Shown one piece after another: positions 9,540 through 19,759 of a DNA stretch of 64,000 nucleotides (the stretch's first letter is position 1; each line of letters opens with the position of its first letter). Position numbers and translations under genes: made by a program. The notes under the pieces are model-generated. The model was given only the letters and a program-made list of their open reading frames with translations. It did no database searches and had not been told where the DNA came from. Origin of the DNA: UBA5951 sp012269555 (GTDB lineage: Bacteria; Pseudomonadota; Alphaproteobacteria; Puniceispirillales; Puniceispirillaceae); assembly GCA_038147755.1 (NCBI GenBank), contig JAYQTS010000010.1, positions 29,901-93,900 on the forward strand. The letters run 5' to 3'.

Positions 9540-10691
9540 TTGCCTAAAAAACCTTATATAGATATTTTACTTCCTTACAAAGAGCTTTTTACTCCCTATA
9601 ATGCCGGGGCAGTTTCAACGGTAGTGAGTGATTTTGCTTACCATACAACCCTGGAATATGAAATATATATTTATGGAAGAAATATACCCTCTAATACGTT
9701 TTCAAATCTATAATATATTCATATAAAACATAATTTAACTTTAATTTTGGGTCATAATATTGGACTAGCCCATAGCTACATTGCGCATCTAAAAAGAAGA
9801 AAAAATTTACAATAAAAAATTGAAGTTCATTTTAGATGCAAAGTGCCTAGAACTATTGCCAATAAATGCAAGAAACTAAAGGTTGCTTTATTTTTGCATA
9901 ATGACCCTCGTGAAATGATAGGTGGCAGAACCTTGGCAGAACGACTTTGGCTTGCAAAAAACCTATCTGGTATTTTTGCAAATTCTGCATATATAAAAGA
10001 CTGCTTTCTTGATGGATTCAGCGCTCAGCAAATATCACAAACACCGGTATTTTTAACACCGATTGGAGCACAAAGAAATTTAACTAAAAAACCACTTAAA
10101 AAGAAAACCATCATAATTGCGTCACGAATAGTACCTGAAAAAGGTATTTTGGAAGCCGCTATTGCACTAAAAAAAATATTACCCGATTTTCCTGATTGGA
10201 AAGCAAAAATTATAGGTGCGAGACAATTTAAAAATGGCAAACTTTCTGATTATGAAAAAGCCGTAAGATCAGCTGTTGCGCCGCTAAAAAAACAAGTTGA
10301 AATAACTGGGTTTTTGCCACTGACCCAGGTAAATAAAGAACTAGCAAAAGCCTCAATAGCCCTTGTGCCCTCAGTCTGGCAAGAGCCAGCCTCAAGAGCT
10401 GTGCTTGAAGCACTTTCTAACGGATGTGCTCTTATAACTACTAGGATGGGTGGCATTCCAGAACGTGCAGAAGGCAGAGCACTGCTAGTAGATAAACCAG
10501 ATAGTGTAAATTTTGCTCACGCCATCAAAAGTTTACTCGTAAAACCAAATAAACTTAAAAAATTACACGACATTGCATGGAATGATTATCCGTTCAATTG
10601 TGCGACCATGACACAAAAAATTGATGCTGCAAGAAAAAAATTATTTCCTAAAAATCATCTATCGACCTTATTACTTTCTAGCTATTTTTGA
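9540..10691 (+). CDS. glycosyltransferase family 4, frameshifted in its N-terminal part
   Basis: Retaining GT-B fold glycosyltransferase. The probable TTG start at 9540 is preceded by GGAG nine bases upstream and gives KPYIDILLPYKELFTPYNAGAVS, a good GT4 N-terminus (the NAGAVST loop binds donor phosphate). The frame breaks between about 9710 and 9840, then continues from 9843 as 282 residues. The C-terminal domain has ASRIVPEKGILEAA and the E-x7-E motif in SVWQEPASRAVLEALS, then TTRMGGIPE. The 3' end overlaps the convergent permease gene by 21 bp. Acceptor and sugar are unknown; cell-surface polysaccharide synthesis is likely. Confidence 0.8.
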
Positions 10692-12353
10692 CAATGCTTT
10701 ATTTGCTATTATTACAGGTATTAAACCAGATAGAACGATGCATAGTGCTGGATAGGCAGCCTGTTCTAGCATCTCGTCCTTTGCAAGCTGATATGTGATG
10801 GTTGAAAAAGTATCAAAATTTAACGGACGTAATAATAATGTTAGCGGCAATTCTTTCATGATGTCTACAAATAGTAAAAGCCCCCCAGCTAGGATAGAAG
10901 GCCAAAGATTTGGTATCATAATAGACCAAACTGATCCAAAAAAACGCCTTCCTAATAGCTGACTTGCAGACATCAACTCTCTAGGAATTTGCTCAAGCCC
11001 AGCTGTAACTGACCCAAAGCCAACAGCATTAAATCTTGTAAGATAAGCTATAATCAAAACAAATATAGTGCCACTTACTATCACCTCATTAGAGTATGGG
11101 ATAAAGCCTGAAATAAATAACTGGGCCGTTGATTCTATCTGAGCCAAAAAATGCAGTATACCAATCGCTAATATTGTTCCTGGAAAAGCATAACCTGTTG
11201 CAGAAAGACCGACAAAAAATTGTGCAGATTTATGTAATCTAAAAAAACTAACAATTGATAGAAATGAAGATATAATAATTATAATTATGGCGCTAACGAG
11301 TGAAATTAAAATCGTATTATAAAAAGTCTCATATAAGTAATGAATAGAATTTATCTCATTTGATTTTATAACAAAAGATATCAAAATCATGACTGGCAAA
11401 ATAAATCCTATTAGTACTGGTAAACCACAAATTAAAAAGCAGATTAATTGTAGCTTAGGCTCTAGTTTTATTCTTGGCATACCTTTAATTCCTGAAGATT
11501 TATGTGAGAAAAGACGTTTTGAGCGCGCATGACGCTCAACAGCCAACAATACCAAAATAAGAGAAAATGCAAAAATAGAAATCTGGGCTGCAGCAACTAT
11601 ATTATTCATGCCAAGCCATACGTTGAAAATACCAAGCGTAAGTGTCTCAATTCCAAAATAATCAACTGTGCCAAAATCGGATATAACTTCCATTATCACA
11701 AGGGACAAACTTGCAATTATTGCAGGCCTAGCTAATGGAATAGCAACGCCAGAAAATAAAGATTTTCCAGAAAGCTCGGCGGCTTCAAATAATGTTCTAG
11801 AAATTCTCTGAAATGTTGTTCTAACAAAAATATAAATGTAGGGGTATAAGACGGATGCCATCATTAAAATTGCACCGAAGTGTGTTCTAACATCAGGAAA
11901 CCAATAATCATCTGGTTCATTCCAGCCAAAAAGAAAACGCAAGTATGTTTGAACTGGTCCTGCATATTCTAAAAAATCAGTATAAGTATATGCGATCAAA
12001 TAAGCGGGTATAGCTGCTGGTAGAACTAACATCCAGCTAAGGGTCTTTCTTCCCCAAAAATTATACCTCGAAATTATCCAACCAGAAGAAACTCCAAAAA
12101 TCGTTGCTAATATACCAACACCAAATATAAGAATGATAGTGTTAAAAAAATACCTCGGAAGCACAGTTTCAATAAGGTGTGATAACAAGTCCTTATTATC
12201 ACCTAATGATACAAAAATAATATTGAATATAGGCGCTAGAATAAACAAGACAACTATCAGAGTGGGCACCTGAAAAATTAGGGCTGCTAAAATTTTCTTT
12301 CTGTTTGATAAAATGTCAATGTTATACATCTGGTTGCCATATAGTTTAGTCAT
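10671..12353 (-). CDS. iron(III)-type ABC transporter permease (FbpB/FutB-like), double domain
   Basis: Inner-membrane permease with two fused transmembrane domains, 560 residues, the architecture of FbpB/SfuB and ThiP. EAA-type coupling loops occur in both halves: EAAELSGKSLFSGVAIPLARP at about 190-210 and SASQLLGRRFFGSVWSIMIP in the second half. The segment VISDFGTVDYFGIETLTLGIF after the first loop is typical of ferric-iron permeases. There is no binding protein or ATPase gene beside it: downstream is a convergent glycosyltransferase and upstream a divergent ppk. It therefore needs partners encoded elsewhere. Translation could also start at Met9. Confidence 0.85.
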   Translation of the reverse strand: MTKLYGNQMYNIDILSNRKKILAALIFQVPTLIVVLFILAPIFNIIFVSLGDNKDLLSHLIETVLPRYFFNTIILIFGVGILATIFGVSSGWIISRYNFWGRKTLSWMLVLPAAIPAYLIAYTYTDFLEYAGPVQTYLRFLFGWNEPDDYWFPDVRTHFGAILMMASVLYPYIYIFVRTTFQRISRTLFEAAELSGKSLFSGVAIPLARPAIIASLSLVIMEVISDFGTVDYFGIETLTLGIFNVWLGMNNIVAAAQISIFAFSLILVLLAVERHARSKRLFSHKSSGIKGMPRIKLEPKLQLICFLICGLPVLIGFILPVMILISFVIKSNEINSIHYLYETFYNTILISLVSAIIIIIISSFLSIVSFFRLHKSAQFFVGLSATGYAFPGTILAIGILHFLAQIESTAQLFISGFIPYSNEVIVSGTIFVLIIAYLTRFNAVGFGSVTAGLEQIPRELMSASQLLGRRFFGSVWSIMIPNLWPSILAGGLLLFVDIMKELPLTLLLRPLNFDTFSTITYQLAKDEMLEQAAYPALCIVLSGLIPVIIANKALSKIARK

Positions 12354-12648
12354 ATCTATTTACTTTTAAAAATACTTACAAAAGTTGCAGAAATAAAAAA
12401 ACACCACCGCAAACCATTTTTTAAAATTATATCGACTTTATCCTCTTACTTCTGAATAATAATAGAAAATAAGACATATTTATATTTGTTTGCGAATATG
12501 TAATTCTCATGATTTAGAGCAAAACACTAAAATAAAAATTGTTTCTTGATTAAGTCAAAAACTAGAATATTGTGCGAACTAAATAAAAGTCCAACAAATT
12601 ATCATAATTTTTTAATAATTTCCTCTTCAATTTAAAACCAGGATATTC
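12354..12648. promoter_or_regulatory. divergent promoter region between iron permease and ppk
   Basis: This gap of just under 300 bp is very AT-rich and holds the promoters of two divergent genes. I see no coding frame, RNA gene or strong hairpin. I looked for a convincing Fur, Irr or RirA site and found none that stood out. Confidence 0.4.
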
Positions 12649-14757
12649 ATGAGTAACATACCACCAACAAATCCACTTATTGAGCCTGGTAATGAAAAGA
12701 GTTCTTTCTTTAACCGTGAACTCAGCTGGCTGGCATTTAATGAGAGGGTTTTGGCCAATTCGTTTGATAGCAGTATACCGTTAGCAGAGCGATTGCGCTT
12801 CGTAACAATAGCTGCAAATAATCTTGATGAATTTTATATGGTGCGTCTTGCTGGACTGTATCAACTCCGGATACGAGGATTTACTACACTTCCTGAACAA
12901 AACACATCTATTGATTATCTAATTTCCGAAATCACAGAGCGGGCGAAACAACTGGAGGTTAGACAACTTAAACAACTTAATTCAGTTTTAGATAATTGTT
13001 CTAATGTAGGGATATTTTTAACTCAAGAAGAAGATTTATCTTCTCAAGATATTAAATGGCTTAAAAACTGGTATGAGATAAATATACTTCCACTATTGGC
13101 TCCTACAACTCTTGATCCGTCTCACCCATTTCCTTTTATTCAGAACAGGGGAAAAGGGGTATTTTTTGAATTATATTCTGCAACTAGTGATATTATTAAC
13201 TCAGTTATTTTAATTCCAGAGAACGTTCAACGTTTTATTAAACTACCAGATAACGGTATTCGAATTCTTTGTATCGAGACAGTTATTAAAATATTCATTA
13301 ATATCATTTATCCAAACCATAAGATTAAAAGTTGTGGAATGTTTAGACTGCTCCGAGACTCAGAAATTGAAATAGATGACGAAGCAGACGACCTGATTCT
13401 CCAATTTGAAACCGCTTTGCGGGCGAGAAGACGCGGGAATGCGGTTAATTTAACAATTTCGGATAGTTTATCAAAGGAAGTTATAGCATTTTTTAGCAAC
13501 CAATTACACTTAAAAAGCGCTCAGATAACTATTTCATCTGGCTATATAGGTATTGCCGATTTTTCTGGTTTTCTAGATTTTCTCAAACAATCTATGTTTT
13601 TTACTCCCTATCGGGCGCGTTTTCCCCAACGGATTGTGGATTTTAAAGGAGACTGCTTTGCTGCTATAAGAAACAAAGATATCATCATTCACCACCCATA
13701 TGAAAGTTTTGATGTTGTTTTACGATTTTTGGAGCAGGCAGCAGCTGACCCACAAGTACTTACAATTCGCCAAACTTTATACAGAACATCTATTGACTCA
13801 CCTATTGTAAAAGCACTTGTTACTGCCGCTGAAAACGGAAAAACTGTATCAGCACTAATTGAAATTAAAGCAAGATTTGATGAGGAAAATAATATTCAAC
13901 TTGCTAGAGTTTTAGAGAGAGCTGGAGTACAGATTGCCTATGGTTTAGTAAATATGAAAATCCATGCAAAATTGTCACTCATAACACGGCGAGAAGCTGG
14001 ACAATTAATGTCTTATGCACATTATGGAACTGGTAATTATCATCCTGTTACCGCAAAAAGCTATACTGATTTATCTTATTTCACTACAAATCCAGAAATT
14101 TGCCGGGATGCGTGGCGTATTTTTAATTATCTTACAAGCCACATAAAACCAGAAAGTTTTGAAAAAGTTATTCTATCGCCCTTCTCCTCTGCTAAGTGGT
14201 TTCTTGAACATATTGAGTCCGAAATTAAAGCTGCGAAAGATGGTCGTCCATCTGGAATATGGATGAAAACAAATGCGATTGTGGATAAAGACATTATTGA
14301 TAAATTATATGAAGCCTCTCAAGCCGGTGTAAGAATTCAGCTTATTGTGCGCGGCATTTGTTGCCTTAGGCCAAAGGTAAAGGGGCTATCTGATAATATT
14401 ACTGTCAAATCAATAATTGGAAGGTTTCTAGAACATTCTAGGGTCTATGTTTTTGCAAATGGGGGTAAATTTTTATCTGATAAAAATATTGTTATTATGG
14501 CATCTGGTGATTTAATGCCACGTAATCTATACCAACGTGTAGAGACTTTTATACCACTTGAGAATGAGACTGTTCGTGCGCAGGTTTTAGAACAGGTAAT
14601 GTTGGCATTGCTAAAAGATACTAGTAATTGTTGGGAACTTCAGTCCGACGGGACATATAAAAAACAAAAGTATTCTGAGACTAACTTTTCTTCACATACT
14701 TATTTCATGAATAACCCAAGTTTGTCTGGACTAGGCAGTCTAGCAGTTCCAGATTAA
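12649..14757 (+). CDS. ppk: polyphosphate kinase 1
   Basis: Reversibly polymerises the terminal phosphate of ATP into inorganic polyphosphate. The 702 residues match the family length. The N-terminal domain starts with SFFNRELSWLAFNERVL. The catalytic core has IEIKARFDEENNIQLARVLE and VNMKIHAKLSLI, where the phosphorylated histidine is residue 439 (equivalent to His435 of E. coli). YAHYGTGNYHP follows. The second phospholipase-D-like half has QLIVRGICCL and GRFLEHSRVYVFANG. The ppx gene follows after 17 bp, so polymer synthesis and breakdown genes are co-transcribed. Confidence 0.96.
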   Translation: MSNIPPTNPLIEPGNEKSSFFNRELSWLAFNERVLANSFDSSIPLAERLRFVTIAANNLDEFYMVRLAGLYQLRIRGFTTLPEQNTSIDYLISEITERAKQLEVRQLKQLNSVLDNCSNVGIFLTQEEDLSSQDIKWLKNWYEINILPLLAPTTLDPSHPFPFIQNRGKGVFFELYSATSDIINSVILIPENVQRFIKLPDNGIRILCIETVIKIFINIIYPNHKIKSCGMFRLLRDSEIEIDDEADDLILQFETALRARRRGNAVNLTISDSLSKEVIAFFSNQLHLKSAQITISSGYIGIADFSGFLDFLKQSMFFTPYRARFPQRIVDFKGDCFAAIRNKDIIIHHPYESFDVVLRFLEQAAADPQVLTIRQTLYRTSIDSPIVKALVTAAENGKTVSALIEIKARFDEENNIQLARVLERAGVQIAYGLVNMKIHAKLSLITRREAGQLMSYAHYGTGNYHPVTAKSYTDLSYFTTNPEICRDAWRIFNYLTSHIKPESFEKVILSPFSSAKWFLEHIESEIKAAKDGRPSGIWMKTNAIVDKDIIDKLYEASQAGVRIQLIVRGICCLRPKVKGLSDNITVKSIIGRFLEHSRVYVFANGGKFLSDKNIVIMASGDLMPRNLYQRVETFIPLENETVRAQVLEQVMLALLKDTSNCWELQSDGTYKKQKYSETNFSSHTYFMNNPSLSGLGSLAVPD

Positions 14758-14774
14758 AGAACTGGAATTTTTAA

Positions 14775-16270
14775 ATGGTTAAACTAACTCAAAAATTTAA
14801 TACCCCATCAAATCATATTGCTGTAATTGATATAGGTTCAAACTCTATCCGGTTAGTGATTTTTAAAACCATGGGACGCTTTCCATTCCCCTTATTCAAC
14901 GAACGTGTAACTTGCCGCTTAGGAGAGGGCTTAGAACCAGATAATAATCTCCAACCAGAAAAAATTAAAATTGCATTAGAAACATTAGGGAGATTTTCTT
15001 CTATTCTAAGGTCTATTCCCAATTTGTCAGTTAGAATTGTTGCAACTGCTGCAACAAGGCGAGCCAAAAATGCAAATGATTTTCTCGTTCCTGCACAGGA
15101 AATACTTAATCATGAAATTAAAGTGTTGAAAAAAGAACAAGAGGCACGCCTAGTGTCAATTGGACTTTTATCCAACTTTAACATAAGTGATGGACTTATT
15201 GTTGATCTGGGTGGAGGTAGCCTTGAATTAGTGCATGTAAAAAACGGAAAGCCTATTTATTTCAAGAGCCTAAACGTTGGACATTTAAGTATAAAACCTC
15301 AACATGAAATATTTGATATGATAAAAAAGTTGAATGGCTCTCTAACATGAAGGGATTAAATTTATATGGAGTAGGTGGTAGTTTTAGAGCTCTGGGCGCG
15401 GCATATATTCATAAAACTAAATATCCTCTTGGCATGTTGCATGCACTCACAATGTCAAAAATCGCAGCAAATTCATTATTAAATCAAATATTAGATGAAA
15501 AACCTGACCTAGAGGGAATTCCTGAGGGACGTCGTTTTTCAATGCCCAAAGCATCAGAAATTATAACCTGTTTATTATCTATTTCTAATGTGGACAAATT
15601 AGTTATAAGTGGAACAAGTATTCGTGATGGATTAATTGCAAAAGAAATTTCAAACCATCCAAAATTAGCTCATTATAAAGAAAAAGACCCCTTACATATT
15701 GCATGCGCAGAAATTGCAGCACATAGGTTACGTTTTTCTTCTATAAACGAAAATTTATTTAATTTTATTAAACCTTGCATAAAAATAGGTTTGAAAAATA
15801 TGAATAATCTCAATACTGGACGTTTAGTAAAAGCATCATGTTTGTTGTCTGAAATTTGTTGGGATGAAGAACCATCTATGCGTGCTAATATTGCGTTTGA
15901 AAAAATAAGTGCACTTCCAATTTACAGTCTAACACACCCTGAGCGTTTATGGATTTCTCTTACCCTATTTCATCGATATAATGGTATAAAGTTCATTCAA
16001 AAACAACCAATATTATCTGAATTTATTTTAACCAATGAGCAACAGAAATATGCACTTTTTATTGGCCTTGGAATAAGACTCGGATTAAATTTTAGCGCTG
16101 GAATAAACACGAACCTAGATTTAATTAAATTGCATATTAGAAAAAAAACTCTTGTATGTGAGATAGCAAAATCTGCATCAAATCTTTTTACAACCCAAAA
16201 TAAAAAACGTTTAACAAGCTTTGCTAATACCCTGTCTCTTGGTACCAAAATCACTTATGCAGAAAAATAA
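14775..16270 (+). CDS. ppx: exopolyphosphatase / GppA-type phosphatase, frameshifted in assembly
   Basis: Ppx/GppA-family actin-fold hydrolase that removes terminal phosphates from polyphosphate or pppGpp. The N-terminal phosphate-1 motif AVIDIGSNSIRLVIF and the second motif GLIVDLGGGSLELVHV are present; the C-terminal part holds LYGVGGSFRALGAAYIH and SGTSIRDGLIAKE. The frame breaks at 15350. Adding one A to the A6 run at 15323-15328 gives KKVEWLSNMKGLNLYGVGGS and unites both parts into one protein of about 500 residues. The apparent ATGA overlap is thus an artefact rather than two coupled genes. It follows ppk. Confidence 0.88.
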
Positions 16271-16289
16271 AAATTAACTAAAAAACTTA

Positions 16290-17285
16290 CTATTTGATTT
16301 GTACTTGCTGTTCAAGAAACAATCGTGTTGCTTCTAACCATGAATATTTCAAAGCTTGTTCTCTAGCAACATTACGAGGTATTTTTAAAGCTCCCTTTAC
16401 AGCCTCGTTAAGATCCTCAGAAAGATAACCAGCTTTAGAATCACCAATTACGTCAATTGGACCAGGGGCTGGAAAGGCAGCAACTGGAACCCCACATGCC
16501 AATGCCTCCAATAATACTAGGCCGAAGGTATCCGTGCGGCTTGGAAAAACAAAAACATCTGCTTTATTATATATTTCGGGCAAATCGTTTTTACTTTTTT
16601 TTCCTAAAAAGGTTACATCAGGATATGTCGACTCTAACTTTGACAATAAAGGGCCATCTCCAACGACAATTTTTCTTCCTTTTAATTTTAAAGACAAAAA
16701 TGCCTCTATATTTTTCTCTACAGCAATCCTTCCGACATATAAATATACTAAATCTTTATTAGGTTTACGATTAGCGAAAGGTTTAAAAATATCTGTTTCA
16801 ACGCCCCTAGGCCAATAAACTGGCGATCCTATTTGGTGGTAGTTCAACTCCTCAATAATTGAATTAGTGGGGGCCAGCGTAGCATTTGAATATTTGTGAA
16901 ACCATCGTAAAAAACGATAGCTGAATGAAATAGGAAGCCCTATTCTAGCTTTTATGTAATCAGGAAATTTAGTGTGAAATGCTGTTGTAAATTTAAACTT
17001 ATTTTTTATTGCATATTGTCTGGTTGCGATGCCAAGTGGCCCTTCTGTCGCAATATGTATTACATCAACTTTGTGATTTTGAAAGAATTTTTGAACACCT
17101 CTTTTAGGAAAAACAGATAAGCGAATTTCTGGATAAGAAGGACAAGGAATTGTTCTGAACTTATCAGGTGTTAACATTATCACTTCATGACCAAGCTCCT
17201 TAAGGCAAGAATTTGTGCATAAAATAGAATTAACTACACCATTGGTTTGTGGATACCAAGCATCTGAAACAATGAGAATTTTCAT
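16290..17285 (-). CDS. glycosyltransferase family 4
   Basis: GT-B glycosyltransferase of 331 residues. The N-terminus ILIVSDAWYPQTNGVVNSI is the acceptor-side loop common to enzymes that glycosylate diacylglycerol or phosphatidylinositol. The donor-side motif FVFPSRTDTFGLVLLEALA contains the E-x7-E-like pair (the first position substituted by D), followed by GVPVAAFPAPGPIDVIG. Similar alphaproteobacterial proteins include glycolipid synthases used for lipid remodelling under phosphate stress; that link is family inference, although the polyphosphate genes next door make a phosphate theme possible. Convergent with ppx, 19 bp apart. Confidence 0.85.
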   Translation of the reverse strand: MKILIVSDAWYPQTNGVVNSILCTNSCLKELGHEVIMLTPDKFRTIPCPSYPEIRLSVFPKRGVQKFFQNHKVDVIHIATEGPLGIATRQYAIKNKFKFTTAFHTKFPDYIKARIGLPISFSYRFLRWFHKYSNATLAPTNSIIEELNYHQIGSPVYWPRGVETDIFKPFANRKPNKDLVYLYVGRIAVEKNIEAFLSLKLKGRKIVVGDGPLLSKLESTYPDVTFLGKKSKNDLPEIYNKADVFVFPSRTDTFGLVLLEALACGVPVAAFPAPGPIDVIGDSKAGYLSEDLNEAVKGALKIPRNVAREQALKYSWLEATRLFLEQQVQIK

Positions 17286-17394
17286 ATACTCTTTCCATTA
17301 TGTATTTTGCTTAGATAAAGTTTTATTTCTTGAAACAATTATTCAGGATACCCAACGCATGTTTTGGTGACCATACTGCCTAACCTAAATTGTA

Positions 17395-18342
17395 TCAAGA
17401 GATTACGCGAGCCGAACGAGTTATTATGATAATACCAGCAACAATAATAAACGTAATGCCAATAACTTCGCTTAAACCAAGAACGGTTGACCATAATACC
17501 CAACCCCATAGTGCTGCAAAAACTAAAAACCCATACTCATAAACAGCCAATATGCTCGTATCTGTCATTTGATAGGCCTTTGTCATAAAAGCGAGAGCAA
17601 CTACAGTAAGAATAGCTTGAAGGGTAATCCACACTAAAAATTTAATGCTTACAGGTCGCCATCCTTCCAAGAAATAAAACATTTCTGAAGGATTGTTCTG
17701 TATTGTAGGGAAAAGCGATAAGGTAGTAGCAACAATGGCACCAATTATTCCAATTGCGCAAAGATACGCTAGCGTTAAACCAATCGCTGACTCTTCACTA
17801 CAAAAATGGCGCGTGCTAAGCACAGCCATCGCGTAGAACATTCCCCCGAGCAAAGGAATAATTTGTAATAAATTAAATTCAGAGAGCTCAGGTTTTAGTA
17901 AAACATAGACACCTATACTACCCAATATTACAGCCAAAATTCGAAAAACCCCTATACGTATTTTGAATATAATAACAGAAAATATTAACACAAATATAGG
18001 GGATGAAAAAAGTCCTGCACCTGCCTCAGCTACTGAAAGGAAAGATAGACCACCGAAATAACAAATCATTGCAGCACTAAGAAATATAGAACGCAACAAA
18101 ACAAATAATGGTTTTTTGGGTCGTATATCATATCTAAAAATAATTACTAACCCAATAATCAATAAGGTCGTTATGAAACTCCGGATTGCATGAAACTGCC
18201 AGATTCCCGTTTCGTCATTAATAAGCAAAACAAGATTATCAGACAAACCAAGCAGAAAAACCCCAATTAATATAAACGTGCCTGCTCTTACAGAGACAGG
18301 CAATTGATTTAACTTGCCTTTAAAAACGGATAATGAGTTCAA
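17395..18342 (-). CDS. EamA/DMT-family transporter
   Basis: Drug/metabolite transporter of 315 residues with ten predicted transmembrane helices in two EamA repeats. The start overlaps the stop of the DUF4864-like gene by 4 bp (ATGA), so the two are translationally coupled. The C-terminal repeat contains QMTDTSILAVYEYGFLVFAALWGW, as in related S-adenosylmethionine or amino-acid exporters, but the substrate cannot be assigned. One of three DMT genes within 3.3 kb. Confidence 0.85.
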   Translation of the reverse strand: MNSLSVFKGKLNQLPVSVRAGTFILIGVFLLGLSDNLVLLINDETGIWQFHAIRSFITTLLIIGLVIIFRYDIRPKKPLFVLLRSIFLSAAMICYFGGLSFLSVAEAGAGLFSSPIFVLIFSVIIFKIRIGVFRILAVILGSIGVYVLLKPELSEFNLLQIIPLLGGMFYAMAVLSTRHFCSEESAIGLTLAYLCAIGIIGAIVATTLSLFPTIQNNPSEMFYFLEGWRPVSIKFLVWITLQAILTVVALAFMTKAYQMTDTSILAVYEYGFLVFAALWGWVLWSTVLGLSEVIGITFIIVAGIIIITRSARVIS

Positions 18343-18812
18343 CTAGCTCGACTCAATTGACGCGGAGATGACACCATTGTTGTCATCCAGAAACCTACTT
18401 GTTCCCCTGAAAGCACTTTTTCAACTGCCCAAAAATAATCATAAGAAATTCCATCACCTGTAATTATGGACACAACAAACTGACTCTCAATATCTGTTTC
18501 ATTGACCAACTTGATTGAATAGCTTTGAAGATTAAGAAGTGGTGAATAAGAGGGTGTTTCAAACAGCATCTTAAAACGCGCTAGAGGCCCTGTAGCTCGC
18601 TTATTATTGGGATGAGCAAACAACCAAACCTGTTCAATTCCCTGACCAGAAGCACCTGATTGCAAACCTAATAATTGTATCTCAACAACTTCCTGGGCGC
18701 TAAAGCCCTCATTGGGTGCTATAAGGTTTTCTGAAAAAGATTGTTTTGCTAATGTCATAGTTATAAGAAAAAATACCACCCACAAAAAAACTTTCTTAAT
18801 ATTGTTCATCAT
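18339..18812 (-). CDS. secreted DUF4864-like protein
   Basis: Protein of 157 residues with a signal peptide at about 1-27. The mature part has the pattern ending in EQVWLFAHPNNKRATGPLARF, followed by a YSPLL segment, which matches what I remember of DUF4864, a domain of unknown function also found in plastid proteins. A predicted periplasmic location follows from the signal peptide. It is coupled by a 4-bp overlap to a DMT transporter and may act with it. No catalytic motif is visible. Confidence 0.65.
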   Translation of the reverse strand: MMNNIKKVFLWVVFFLITMTLAKQSFSENLIAPNEGFSAQEVVEIQLLGLQSGASGQGIEQVWLFAHPNNKRATGPLARFKMLFETPSYSPLLNLQSYSIKLVNETDIESQFVVSIITGDGISYDYFWAVEKVLSGEQVGFWMTTMVSSPRQLSRAS

Positions 18813-18854
18813 TAAATTATCTCACTAAAAAATATATTCTATACCATTTAATAT

Positions 18855-19748
18855 TTATTTTACTTTTTTGGTAAGACCCAGCCTTAAACCACAGACCACC
18901 AAAACAAAACCAATAATATGATAAATTTGCAATGGCTCCCCTAATATTAATATAGCTAGTATAACTGAAGCAATTGGTAACCAATAAAAAAATAAACCTG
19001 TGCGTGTTACTCCAAGCGTAACGACAGCAGAAGTATAAAACTTATACGCAAGTAAAGCAGGACAGATCACGATATAACTCAACCCGAGTATAGGACCTAT
19101 AGATAAATTCATCCGATAACCCGCTTGATATTCTAAAAATTGCAATGGAAACAATTCAATCGCTCCGATAATGAAAAGAACCCATAAAAAAGACCAGTGA
19201 TTAACTTCTTTAGGAGAAAAACGCAGGAGAAGTGAAAATAAACCATATATAATAATAGCAATAACCATTATTAAATCGCCAGAATTGAAAGTTAGATTAA
19301 GTAAATTCCCTAAATCTGCCTTAATCAAAACAACAAAGACTCCTATGGTAGCCACCATCATACCAAGCATTTGAATTCTAGTTATTCTTTCCCTAAAAAA
19401 GAGCCATTCAAAAAAACACAATATTATTGGAAGAGTGGTTTGTAACAAACCAACATTGCTCACAGTGGTATAATTTAATGCCCAATATTGAAGAGTATTG
19501 TATGCCCCTATTCCAGTTGTAGCGATCCAAAATACCGGCCATCTATTCGCCCAAATTAAAGGAAAATCTCTCTTGAGGGGAGGCCTAAAAATTATCAAAA
19601 TTAAAATAGAGGCAAAAACCCATCTCCAGAATGCGTGTTGCAAAGGAGGCAAATCATCTGCAAACATTCGTGCAGTAATAGAATTACCTGCCCAAAATGT
19701 CATGGTTAGTAATAAATAAATATAAGCAGTTTTATATGATACGCGCAT
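18855..19748 (-). CDS. EamA/DMT-family transporter
   Basis: Ten-helix DMT transporter of 297 residues. The first repeat has MTFWAGNSITARMFADDLPP followed by AFWRWVFASILILI, and the second begins near SGDLIMVIAIIIYGLFSLLL. GLLQTTLPIILCFFEWLFF and GVTRTGLFFYWLPIASVILAIL are the paired gating helices of the family. It starts 11 bp downstream of the third DMT gene on the same strand, so all three are likely one transcript. Substrate unknown. Confidence 0.88.
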   Translation of the reverse strand: MRVSYKTAYIYLLLTMTFWAGNSITARMFADDLPPLQHAFWRWVFASILILIIFRPPLKRDFPLIWANRWPVFWIATTGIGAYNTLQYWALNYTTVSNVGLLQTTLPIILCFFEWLFFRERITRIQMLGMMVATIGVFVVLIKADLGNLLNLTFNSGDLIMVIAIIIYGLFSLLLRFSPKEVNHWSFLWVLFIIGAIELFPLQFLEYQAGYRMNLSIGPILGLSYIVICPALLAYKFYTSAVVTLGVTRTGLFFYWLPIASVILAILILGEPLQIYHIIGFVLVVCGLRLGLTKKVK

Positions 19749-19759
19749 TTTCTATTTCT

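Noticed and set aside
12354..12648. Fur/Irr/RirA operator upstream of the iron permease
   Set aside because: Only loose AT-rich similarity; no dyad of the expected form could be distinguished from background.
15347..15350. ATGA overlap suggesting two coupled ppx-type genes
   Set aside because: Adding one A at 15323-15328 gives a continuous family protein; the overlap is created by the frameshift.
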